Positions 26,579 through 35,500 of a stretch of 64,000 nt of DNA are shown here, piece after piece. Each line of letters starts with the position of its first letter. Within the stretch, counting starts at the first letter, position 1. This stretch comes from Candidatus Anaerobutyricum avicola (GTDB lineage: Bacteria > Bacillota > Clostridia > Lachnospirales > Lachnospiraceae). The translations under genes and the position numbers were made by a program. The stretch covers positions 1 to 64,000 of the forward strand of contig DXGQ01000043.1 in assembly GCA_019113845.1 (NCBI GenBank), in the 5' to 3' direction. Below the pieces are notes generated by a model. The model was not told the origin of the DNA, did no database searches, and saw only the letters and a list, made by a program, of their open reading frames with translations.

Positions 26579-28492
26579 TTACACGTCCAGATCCGCATCC
26601 TGCGCGTGGGCATGAATGAACTCTCTTCTTGGCGGCACCTCGCTGCCCATAAGCATGGAGGTGACGGCGGAAGCCATCCGGCCATCCTCGATCTCCACCT
26701 GCTTTAACACTCTTGTTTCCGGGTTCAGCGTCGTCTCCCAGAGCTGCTCCGCATCCATCTCGCCCAGACCTTTATATCGCTGCAGGGTAAACGGCCCTTT
26801 ATGGTTCTTCCGGTACCGCTCCAACGCTTTGTCATCGTAAAGATACTCCTCTTTTCCCCGTTTTGGCACCGCCTTGTAGAGAGGCGGCGTCGCCAGGTAC
26901 ACGTGTCCGTGATGAATGAGGTCCGGCATGAACCGATAGAAAAATGTCAGCAGCAACGTGGCGATATGCGCCCCGTCCACATCGGCATCAGTCATGATGA
27001 TAATCTTGTCATACCGCAGCTTGCTGATATCAAAATCATTGCCATACCCCTCCGAAAAACCGCAGCCGAAGGTGTGGATCATCGTCTTGATCTCCGCGTT
27101 GGCAAGCACCTTGTCCATGGAAGCCTTCTCCACATTTAAGATCTTACCCCGGATCGGCAGGATCGCCTGCGTCCGCCGGTTCCTCGCCGTCTTGGCAGAA
27201 CCGCCCGCAGAATCTCCCTCCACGATGAAGACCTCACATTCCTCCGGGTTCCGGCTTTCACAGTTGGCAAGCTTTCCGTTGGTATCGATGGAAAACTTTG
27301 ATTTGGTGATAAGGTTTGTCCTTGCCTTTTCTTCCGCCTTTCGGATCTTCGCCGACTTCTCCGCGCAGGCAAGCACCTTTTTCAGTTCTTCCAGATTCCG
27401 GTCAAAGTAGAGCACCAGCTCCTCGCCGACCACATCGTTGACCGCCTTTCCCGCATCCGGGTTATCCAGCTTCGTCTTCGTCTGCCCCTCAAACCGCGGG
27501 TCCTTGTGTTTGATCGACAGCACCGCCGTCATCCCGTTCCGGACATCCGCGCCGGTAAAGTTCGGGTCTTTCTCCTTCAGAACGCCGATCTCTCTGGCAT
27601 ACTGATTCATAACTGACGTAAACTTCGTCTTAAAACCGGTGATGTGCGTTCCGCCTTCCATGGTACAGATGTTATTACAGAAACCGAGGATCGTCTCCTG
27701 GAACTCATCCACATACTGGAACGCCACTTCCACCTCGATGTCATCCACTTTTTTCTTAAAATATACAATCTCGCTGACCAGCGGCTTGCCTTGGTTCAGA
27801 TCTTTCACATAGGCCTTTAATCCGTCTTCCTCGTGATAGACGATCATCTCCTCCTCACCGGGACGCCGGTTCTCAAAGGTGATGGAAAGTCCCGGATTCA
27901 GATATGCCGTCTCGTGCAGACGGCTCTTGATGGCGTCCGCCTTAAAATATGTCTTATCAAAGATTTCCCCGTCCGGAAGAAATGTGACGGTCGTTCCCGT
28001 GTCGTCCTTTTTACATTTTCCGATCACTTCCAGAGGAGCCACCGGTTTCCCCTGCTCGTACATTTGCTGGTAAACTTCCCCCTCCGAGCGCACCCGGACT
28101 TCCAGCCAGACAGAGAGGGCGTTGACCACCGACGCGCCGACGCCGTGAAGGCCGCCGGAGATCTTGTAGCCGCCGGTACCAAACTTTCCGCCCGCGTGCA
28201 GCATCGTAAAGACCACTTCCACCGCCGGAAGCCCTGTCTGCTCATTGATGCCCACCGGGATCCCCCGTCCGTCATCGGAGACTGTCGCCGTGCCGTCCTC
28301 CCCGAGGATCACCTGAATGTTTTTGCAGTAACCTGCCAGATGCTCATCCACGGAATTATCCACAATCTCATAAATCAAATGGTTCAGTCCCTTCGTGGAT
28401 ACACTTCCTATGTACATTCCCGGACGCTTACGGACGGCCTCCAGCCCCTCAAGAACCGATATACTGTTCGCATTATATGTCTTCTGATTCAT
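26579..28492 (-). CDS. Type II topoisomerase subunit B (ParE/GyrB-like)
   Basis: A 637-residue ATPase subunit. The GHKL ATPase domain (about 1-220) has EIVDNSVDEHLAG, DDGRGIPVG and GGLHGVGASVVNAL. The transducer domain carries QTKTKLDN. The TOPRIM domain (about 420-540) has FIVEGDSAGGSAK, PIRGKILNVEKA and IMTDADVDGAHI, and RYKGLGEMDAEQL is near the C-terminus. It pairs with the downstream A subunit. With that subunit lacking a GyrA-box, I infer a topo IV-like or second gyrase-like enzyme used for decatenation. murF lies 67 bases upstream on the same strand. Confidence 0.92.
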   Translation of the reverse strand: MNQKTYNANSISVLEGLEAVRKRPGMYIGSVSTKGLNHLIYEIVDNSVDEHLAGYCKNIQVILGEDGTATVSDDGRGIPVGINEQTGLPAVEVVFTMLHAGGKFGTGGYKISGGLHGVGASVVNALSVWLEVRVRSEGEVYQQMYEQGKPVAPLEVIGKCKKDDTGTTVTFLPDGEIFDKTYFKADAIKSRLHETAYLNPGLSITFENRRPGEEEMIVYHEEDGLKAYVKDLNQGKPLVSEIVYFKKKVDDIEVEVAFQYVDEFQETILGFCNNICTMEGGTHITGFKTKFTSVMNQYAREIGVLKEKDPNFTGADVRNGMTAVLSIKHKDPRFEGQTKTKLDNPDAGKAVNDVVGEELVLYFDRNLEELKKVLACAEKSAKIRKAEEKARTNLITKSKFSIDTNGKLANCESRNPEECEVFIVEGDSAGGSAKTARNRRTQAILPIRGKILNVEKASMDKVLANAEIKTMIHTFGCGFSEGYGNDFDISKLRYDKIIIMTDADVDGAHIATLLLTFFYRFMPDLIHHGHVYLATPPLYKAVPKRGKEEYLYDDKALERYRKNHKGPFTLQRYKGLGEMDAEQLWETTLNPETRVLKQVEIEDGRMASAVTSMLMGSEVPPRREFIHAHAQDADLDV

Positions 28493-28559
28493 GAAAAAAC
28501 CTCTTCTTCCTGCTATTCTCTATCCCGCCGCCAGCCATGGTTTCCTGACTGTCCGACTT

Positions 28560-30089
28560 TCACTCCTCGATCACTGCTTTCGCCACCTTGGAAAGCTTCA
28601 TGCCGTTGGACGCCTTTAATAAAAGCACGTCTTCCGGCCGAAGAATCCGTAAGAGATATTCTGTCATGGCGTCTCTGTCTTTTACAAAAGTCAGGCGCAG
28701 TCCTTTCTTTGTCATCATTGTGCTGACGTCCTGTTCCTCCTCTCCCGGAAAACGGACATCCGCCTCTCCCGCGCCATCGGCGGCTCCTTTTAACAGTTCC
28801 CGGGACAGTGTTCCGAAAACCACAACCTCATCGACCGGTTTTGACGCGATATATTTTCCCACTTCATAGTGATACTGCTTCTCATTTTCACCAAGCTCCA
28901 GCATATCTGAGAGCGCCGCGATCCTTCTCCCCTGTACATTTGCCATATCGGAAAGGACGTTGACGGACGCCTTCATGGAATCCGGGCTGGCATTATACGT
29001 ATCGTCAATGACCATACACCGCGCGCTGCGCACGATCTTAAGCCGCTGTCCGTGGAAATGAGAAAGCCGCTCTGCCGCCTTCTCCACATCCACACCCATC
29101 TGATGCGCCACGCCGAGAGCCACCAGCGCATTTCTCACATTGTGCTCGCCCATAGTGCCAAGCACCACCGGAAGCCGCATCTGCCCTGCGCAGAAGGTGA
29201 AGGAAATCTGTCCGTCCCCGTTCTGAATCTCTTCCGCCCGGTAATCGCAGTCCGGACTGAGCCCGTAGAAAAATGTTTTCTGCCGCAGTTTTCCACGGTA
29301 CGGGGTAAGAAACGGATCGTCACCATTTAAAAACACAAGTCCGTCCTCCGGCAGACCCTTTACGATATCCATCTTCTCCCGGCAGATATTCTCCTGCGTC
29401 TTAAGCTGCGCGATGTGGCTGACGCCGATCATCGTCACCACGGCGATGTTCGGGCGGATCATCTTCGTGAGCGTCTCAATCTGCCCCCGCTCGCTCATAC
29501 CGATCTCCAGAACCGCCGCTTCGTCCTCCTTCGTCATCCGGGACAACGTGAGCGGCACTCCGATCTGGCTGTTCTGATTGCCCAATGTCTGGAACACCTT
29601 TTTGCCGGCGGAGAGCGCCTCCGCGATCATCTCCCTCGTTGTGGTCTTTCCCACACTGCCGGTGACGGCGACCACCGGAAGCGACAGCCGATTCCGGTAA
29701 AAGGTTCCCACCTGCTGCATGGCTTTTACCGTATCCTCCACATAGATCCACGGTTTCACCACGCCGGTCTTTCCGGCGATCTCCTCCCACGGATGCTTTT
29801 CCTTTGCCGTCTTATCATCTGCTCCCACACCTGTCTCATCCGAACAGTGTGCAACGCCGCTCACGCCGTCCGGGCGATGCTCCGAGGTAAAGGTCGCGCC
29901 GTTCAGGGCCAGCGCACTCTCAATAAAACGGTGCGCATCCACCCGCTCGCCGATGATCGGCACAAAAATGCTGTCCTCGCTTCCTTCCCGGGAGTCAATC
30001 GAAAATCCACGGATCACCTTGTTCTCATCGCCGCAGAGCAGCACGCCCCCCGTTGCTTCCACAATATCTTTTATCGTTACATTTTCCAT
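28560..30089 (-). CDS. murF: UDP-MurNAc-tripeptide:D-Ala-D-Ala ligase MurF
   Basis: A 509-residue Mur ligase that completes the cytoplasmic peptidoglycan precursor. The N-terminal UDP-binding domain leads to the ATP-binding motif VTGSVGKTTTREM (about 142-154). AVLEIGMSERGQI, HNVRNALVALGVA and VIDDTYNASPDSM are further Mur signatures. It is about 50 residues longer than usual because of a hydrophilic insertion at about 60-115 (from EHRPDGVSG to KHPWEEIAGK) in the N-terminal domain. AAAGGAGAAAGA directly before the ATG belongs to a leader repeat shared with the GTPase gene at 55145-56572. Confidence 0.94.
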   Translation of the reverse strand: MENVTIKDIVEATGGVLLCGDENKVIRGFSIDSREGSEDSIFVPIIGERVDAHRFIESALALNGATFTSEHRPDGVSGVAHCSDETGVGADDKTAKEKHPWEEIAGKTGVVKPWIYVEDTVKAMQQVGTFYRNRLSLPVVAVTGSVGKTTTREMIAEALSAGKKVFQTLGNQNSQIGVPLTLSRMTKEDEAAVLEIGMSERGQIETLTKMIRPNIAVVTMIGVSHIAQLKTQENICREKMDIVKGLPEDGLVFLNGDDPFLTPYRGKLRQKTFFYGLSPDCDYRAEEIQNGDGQISFTFCAGQMRLPVVLGTMGEHNVRNALVALGVAHQMGVDVEKAAERLSHFHGQRLKIVRSARCMVIDDTYNASPDSMKASVNVLSDMANVQGRRIAALSDMLELGENEKQYHYEVGKYIASKPVDEVVVFGTLSRELLKGAADGAGEADVRFPGEEEQDVSTMMTKKGLRLTFVKDRDAMTEYLLRILRPEDVLLLKASNGMKLSKVAKAVIEE

Positions 30090-30092
30090 TCT

Positions 30093-30160
30093 TTCTCCTT
30101 TTCTGACGCATTCACTGCGTCAATCATGGTAGATTTGAAAGTTTACTTTCAAACTTTATC
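30093..30160 (-). repeat. Leader repeat, copy 1 (before murF)
   Basis: About 68 bases that recur before the GTPase gene (56576-56644) with roughly 85-90% identity. It holds two stem-loops: GACGCA/TGCGTC (30105-30110 with 30116-30121) and TTTGAAAGT/ACTTTCAAA (30134-30142 with 30145-30153). It ends with the ribosome site. In this copy GCGTCAATC at 30117-30125 can also pair with GATTGACGC at 30172-30180 around the inner hairpin. The rest of 30161-30279 holds a short palindrome ACAGCG/CGCTGT and no gene. Confidence 0.65.
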
Positions 30161-30279
30161 CTTTCCCGTTCGATTGACGCGACTCGCCGGACTTCCGTCA
30201 CAGCGTTCGCTGTCCATGGCCCGTCCGGTATCCGCCCGCAAAAACACGGCGGTCTCCTTCCGGGCTTATCACACAAAAA

Positions 30280-30322
30280 GGATAAATACAAATGATCTTA
30301 CTCTCATCATCTGTATTTATCC
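30280..30322 (-). terminator. Terminator after the aminotransferase gene
   Basis: A 17-base stem with one G-T pair (GGATAAATACAAATGAT at 30280-30296 with 30306-30322) and a 9-base loop, followed on the minus strand by TTTTT. It lies about 130 bases after the stop and separates this gene from murF. Confidence 0.82.
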
Positions 30323-30455
30323 TCTCATTTTATGAGATGTCTGTCAGTATCTGGTGCACAGGCGCACGCATCAGCCGCGCATCACCTGCCGGACATCATC
30401 CGGTCACTGCCCCGTTATGATATCTTACAGCAATCTCGCCATTGTTTCAAGTTTT

Positions 30456-31745
30456 TTATGCTTCCAGAAGCTTTTCCACTGTTACCAGCTTCACGCAGGT
30501 CACAAATAACTTCATCGCTTCTTTCAGTTCTTCCATCGGCGGCATCGTCGGAGCGATACGGATATTGGAATCCTTCGGATCCTTTCCATAAGGGAACGCA
30601 GCGCCGGCTCCGGTCAGCACGAGACCTGCCTCTTTACATTTCTCCACGATCTTCTTCGCGCAGCCTTCCATCGCGTCAAAGGATACGAAATATCCTCCCA
30701 TCGGATGGCTCCACTGTGCGATTTCAAGCTCAGAAAGCTCTCTGTCGAGCGTTCCAAGCACTTCCTCAAACTTCGGACGAACGATAGCCGCATGTTTCTT
30801 CATATGTTCTCTCAGTCCGTCTGCATCTTTAAAAAATCTCACATGACGGAGCTGGTTGATCTTATCCGGTCCGATCGTAGACCACTGGATCTTGGACTTG
30901 ATATCCGCGATGTTTGCCGGAGAAGAGGACATCGCCGCGATACCGGCTCCCGCAAATGTCACCTTGGATGTGGAGCAGAACTGGTATACCATATCCGGGT
31001 TGCCGGCCCTCTCACATTCCTCCAGGATATTTAACACCTTCGCCTGCTTCTCTTCCTCATCAAATAAGTGGTGTACGCAGTACGCGTTATCCCAGTAGAT
31101 CCTGAAATCCTTTGCCGCCGGCTTGAGAGCCGCCATTCTCTTCACTGTCTCCTCGGAGTAAACGCTTCCGGTCGGGTTCGCGTAAACCGGCACACACCAG
31201 ATTCCCTTCACTGCCGGGTCGTTATTGACATATTCTTCTACCATATCCATATCCGGACCGTCGGCAAGCACCGGCACATTGATCATTTCAATGCCAAACT
31301 GCTCTGTCACACCAAAATGTCTGTCATATCCCGGAACCGGGCAGAGGAACTTCACCTTGTCAAGCTTTGACCACGGGGTGCTGCCCATCACACCGAACAG
31401 CACGGAACGTGCCACACAGTCATACATGATATTCAGGCTGGAATTCCCCCATACGATCACCTGAGAAGGATCTGCGTCCATCATATCTCCCATCAGCTTC
31501 TTCGCCTCCGGAATACCGTCCAGCAGACCGTAGTTTCTCACATCGGTCCCATTCTCCGTTGTCATGTCGGAGCTGCTGTTGATCACATCCAGCATCGGCA
31601 TGGACAGATCCAGCTGCGCTTTGCTCGGCTTTCCTCTGGAAATGTCCAGCTTTAATCCTTTATCTTTCTCACTCTGATACTCTGCCTGCAGCTCTTTCTG
31701 CAGATCCAGCAATTCTTTTCTCGTAAGTTCTGTATATGGTTTCAT
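30456..31745 (-). CDS. PLP-dependent aminotransferase, aspartate aminotransferase-like (PF12897 type)
   Basis: A 429-residue fold-type I enzyme. The N-terminal region has LDISRGKPSKAQLDLSMPML and RNYGLLDGIPEAKKLMG. PVYANPTGSVYS holds the Asn, IYWDNAYCVHH the Asp and Tyr, and FCSTSKVTFAGAG the PLP-binding Lys near 255. The arginine expected to bind the substrate carboxylate is in SNIRIAPT. These features match the MocR-like aspartate aminotransferase group that makes aspartate from oxaloacetate; substrate range cannot be fixed from sequence. AGGAGGTATCGTA precedes the ATG. It has its own promoter and terminator, so it is a single-gene unit. Confidence 0.88.
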   Translation of the reverse strand: MKPYTELTRKELLDLQKELQAEYQSEKDKGLKLDISRGKPSKAQLDLSMPMLDVINSSSDMTTENGTDVRNYGLLDGIPEAKKLMGDMMDADPSQVIVWGNSSLNIMYDCVARSVLFGVMGSTPWSKLDKVKFLCPVPGYDRHFGVTEQFGIEMINVPVLADGPDMDMVEEYVNNDPAVKGIWCVPVYANPTGSVYSEETVKRMAALKPAAKDFRIYWDNAYCVHHLFDEEEKQAKVLNILEECERAGNPDMVYQFCSTSKVTFAGAGIAAMSSSPANIADIKSKIQWSTIGPDKINQLRHVRFFKDADGLREHMKKHAAIVRPKFEEVLGTLDRELSELEIAQWSHPMGGYFVSFDAMEGCAKKIVEKCKEAGLVLTGAGAAFPYGKDPKDSNIRIAPTMPPMEELKEAMKLFVTCVKLVTVEKLLEA

Positions 31746-31888
31746 TACGATACCTCCTGTATTCTTTCAAACATATCTGTTGTTCTTGCATTCTCTGTCG
31801 GAAAACATTCATAACTGTCCGCAAACGCTCTCTCTGTCCCAGTCTCCGGACAGCGCCGCTTCCGTGCAAACTTCCCGGCACTTTCCAT

Positions 31889-31917
31889 ATTGTATGCCAT
31901 CTTTGCATAAAATACAA
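31889..31917 (-). promoter_or_regulatory. Promoter of the aminotransferase gene
   Basis: On the minus strand there is TTGTAT (31917-31912), a 17-base spacer and TACAAT (31894-31889). The leader to the start codon is about 140 bases and shows no clear riboswitch fold. The rest of 31918-32104 is AT-rich and then C-rich and holds no convincing gene. Confidence 0.6.
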
Positions 31918-32104
31918 GTTATTTCTTCATTTTTTTGCCAGAAAAAACAAAATCCTTTTTTAATTTTACATAATCTGAATTTTTTCTTTTCATATCCTTC
32001 TATCTGTATACCTGTCTGACGCCTCTCCCGCTCCCGTTTCCTGTCCGATGCCTCTTTCACTCTCCACACCCTCTCCCGCAGCCCGTCCGCCGCCCGCACA
32101 TTTT

Positions 32105-32133
32105 TTGGAAACATTTCCCGTGCCAGGCATAAT
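32105..32133 (+). promoter_or_regulatory. Promoter of the Cys/Gly-rich small protein gene
   Basis: TTGGAA (32105-32110), a 17-base spacer and CATAAT (32128-32133), about 25 bases before the GGAGG of the downstream gene. Confidence 0.5.
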
Positions 32134-32166
32134 ATAAACTGTAAATAAACATTGGAGGTATCACAC

Positions 32167-32400
32167 ATGAGTGATTTAGCTGCTACAAACTGCCAGAACG
32201 TCAACAACGGATGCGACGGAGGCTTCGGCAACTGCCTGTTCCCACTCTTATTACTCTGCTGCTGCGGTAACGGAAACGGATTCGGCGGAAACGACGGCAA
32301 CGGATGCTGCGATATCATCTGGCTGCTGCTCATCCTCTCCTGCTGCGGATGCGGCAACGGATTCGGATTCGGCGGCAGAAATAACTGCTGCTGTGGATGA
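32167..32400 (+). CDS. Cys/Gly-rich small protein
   Basis: A 77-residue protein, MSDLAATNCQNVNNGCDGG to RNNCCCG. Two short hydrophobic runs (LFPLLLLCCC and IIWLLLILSCC) alternate with Gly/Asn/Cys-rich stretches, giving about 13 cysteines. It resembles the small proteins labelled chorion-class high-cysteine protein in Clostridia, whose role is not known. Membrane insertion, metal binding or a crosslinked spore or cell-surface layer are possible. TTGGAGGT lies before the ATG, a promoter lies just upstream, and a strong GC-rich terminator follows, so it is a single-gene unit. Confidence 0.8.
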   Translation: MSDLAATNCQNVNNGCDGGFGNCLFPLLLLCCCGNGNGFGGNDGNGCCDIIWLLLILSCCGCGNGFGFGGRNNCCCG

Positions 32401-32464
32401 GAAGGAACGCTCTGAGCATACAGGCATGACTTCCTGAAAACAACGGAAAAATGCACAAACGAAC

Positions 32465-32496
32465 GGAGGGGCCGCGGCCCCTCCTGTCTGTTTTTT
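32465..32496 (+). terminator. GC-rich terminator after the Cys/Gly-rich gene
   Basis: A perfect palindromic stem GGAGGGGCC / GGCCCCTCC (32465-32484) with a 2-base centre, followed by TGTCTGTTTTTT. The BspA-like gene converges from the other side. Confidence 0.88.
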
Positions 32497-32557
32497 CTGA
32501 TATCTTATCTGTTCCGGCAACGGATCCGAACGCAGTATCCCGTCTGCATCCGGTATC

Positions 32558-35500
32558 CTATCTGGTCATCCTTGCCTCAGAAGACAACCCTTTCTTCCGG
32601 AAGATTTTCCGGTACGTTCCATACTTCTTTGCCGGCACCTTCACCTTAAGCCTGCGGTAATCCTTACTGCCGGCCTTCGTAAACGCTTTGCTGCCCACCG
32701 ACCTTGCCGTCAGATTCTTCGCCCTGACGATGATCGAGCGAAGATTCTTACAATTATAGAACGCTTTCTTTCCAATCTTCTCCACCTTCGCAGGAATGAC
32801 TATCTTTTTCAGTTTCCCACAATTCCGGAACGCGGCGTTGCCGATACTCGTCACGCTGCCGGCGATCGTCACCTTTTTCAGCTTCTTATTGTTCTTAAAC
32901 GCATTGTTTCCGATGGAAGTTACCTGATAGGTCACATCGCCGAACGTCACTGCAGACGATATCGTTATCGCTTTCGCTTTCGTATTCAGATTTTTCGTGT
33001 AAGCTACTGAAATTCCTGGTTCCGTTACCATATAAGCGGCATTGGTCCGGCTGTCGGTCAGTATGGTACCGGCCGGAGGTATTGATTGACTTCCATTGTG
33101 TGGTACCGGCGTTGTCTGATAAGCAGAATTGTTTCCACTACCAGACGGTTGATATGGTATTTCTGTTGTACCAGTTGTCGGCGTCTCATTCTCTGTCCCA
33201 CTACTTCCTGTTGAATCCCCCGGATCTGTTTCTGGTGCCTTTTCCTTATAAAGAACAACATAGGCAATATTATTGTCTTCCTCATAATCACCACCAACAG
33301 TTTCTGCCTTTAATGTCAAATATGCCGCATCATTCTCGTTATAGACAATCTTATTTTTCGGTACTGTAAAAGAAATACTCTGATTTTCTTTTGCTTTCAG
33401 GGTAATGTTGTCTTTCTTCCCCAGTTCCGTCCTCTGTGTCTCATCACTGAAAAGCGTCAGCAACACTTCCGTGTCTGTAATACTTTTATTGGCAACCACC
33501 GCCGTTACTTGGATATTCTCACCATCCTGTATGTAACTTCCAGTCACAGAAACATCCGGCAATCCAACAGTATCTTCTACTGTACACTCTGAATTATCTG
33601 TCTGCTCCTCTCCAGAAATGGATATCTGTACATTCTGTTTAGTGTCTACATCCGATAGATCCACATAAACTGTTCCTACAGCATCTTCTCCCGGAAGAAT
33701 ATTTACCGGGACTTTTTTCGTGACAGTCTTTCCGTCCGCCAGAGTAATCGTAAGTTCCAGTTCTGTGACCGGCGTATCTCCGGTATTCATCAGGAAATAA
33801 TCCACGCCGGTTTCTCCATTAACTTTGTCATTTTCATCCACGGACGCACCTGTCAATGCAACACCAGTTTTTGGTACCTTCACAATGGATACAAGAGAAT
33901 GGGTTCCATTTGCCACATTTTCTGCATTGACAACAAACTGCCAGTTTCCATTTTCGTCTATGGTCGGAGAAACATATCTCCAGATGGTATTTTCTTTTTC
34001 ATATAAAGTTACCGGCTCCGAATAACCATTTTCCGTCTTCATGGAAGCCACAATACTGCCTGTTCCGGTCTCTTCATCGTAAAGGCTCCACACATAACCG
34101 CTTTTATCGCCGTTGGAAGCGTACTGTATTTCTGTGCCAAAAGCACTTTCTCCCGCCAGATATGTTTCCACTGTTTTGTCCACTGGATTATAGGCATATA
34201 AAGTTCCATTGGATACACAGACGACTTGTCCATCCACATACTGCAGACTGGAGATACTGCCATCTTCAGAGAACATAAATAAGTCAGAAAGTTCTTCTAT
34301 GACCTGTCCGTCTGTATTGAACATAGCCATCATCTCATTGGATTGTCCGGCAAGAACAGCCTCATGTGCATCACCATTTTTATACAGGACATAATCGTCC
34401 ACCGTACCGCTGGCTTTTACCAGTTCCGTCTCCGCATCAAAAGAAGTGCCATTCCATGTGGTTGTGTAAATCGTATTGGTTCCTGTCTCCTGCATCAGAT
34501 TATTCGCATCATTTCGAACCCAAGAAAGAACGATTTTATCGCTGTCATCACAGATTCTCGGCATCATATCATAGGAATCATTATTGGTCACATAGACCGG
34601 ATCAGAAAATGTATTCGTCTCCTCATCGAAAACCGCAAAGCAGATTTCTGAATTTTGTGCTAACTGTTTCAAAACATTCTCGCTGTCATTGGTAACATCA
34701 CCTGTGGTCTCCGCTTTTTCCTTCTGCCATACGAGAGCAAGCTTTCCATCCACCACTTTCATGTCTGCGTACATATCCGCTGTCCCTGTATCCCAAACTG
34801 CTTTTGGTTCTGACCATGCGCTATTCTCATACACAGAATACATGAGAACCGGGCTGTTCAATGTACTTCTGTCACTGTCATAGGACTGGAAGACCAACAC
34901 ACGTTTTCCGCCGACTTCCGCCTGCATCGGCAGGGAACCTCCTAAAACGCCATCCAGCAAGGTAACTTCTATATTCGTCACAGCGCTTCTCGTCCGGGCT
35001 GACACCTTTTGGCGATTTCCTGTGTTCCATGCACTGACGTCATTCAATGATGAAGTGTCTATTTCCGTTAGCGTTCCTACGGAAAACTCGGTGCCTTTCC
35101 TCGCCTGGATGGATTTTGAACGAAGTTTGTTGGTCGTGGTTGTATCCCACAGTGGCACCGTAAGTTTTGCCAGGTCATGACTGTAATCAATGACAAAAAT
35201 CAAATTTACATTCAAAGCCGCTTTTGCTTCCAAATCCCCCTTTGTGGCCGGAATCAGAGAAATCGGCAGAGAAAGGCTTCCTTCGGCACCAACCGTGGCT
35301 ACTTTATCAATGCCATATCCTCCCTCTAACGCAACAGATGGAGTCATTTTTAATGAACCATCCACAATGTCCAACTTCTTTTCGTTATAATTGTATTTCG
35401 GCCCCAGATTTCCCGTTAATGCCCCGGAACCTTTCAAATTCAAATATAATGGTCCGATTGGCGTTATAAACTGCCAGTTAATACTTCCTTCCCATTTGGC

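Noticed and set aside
31746-31888. Riboswitch in the aminotransferase leader
   Set aside because: No conserved riboswitch core or terminator-antiterminator pair could be recognised.
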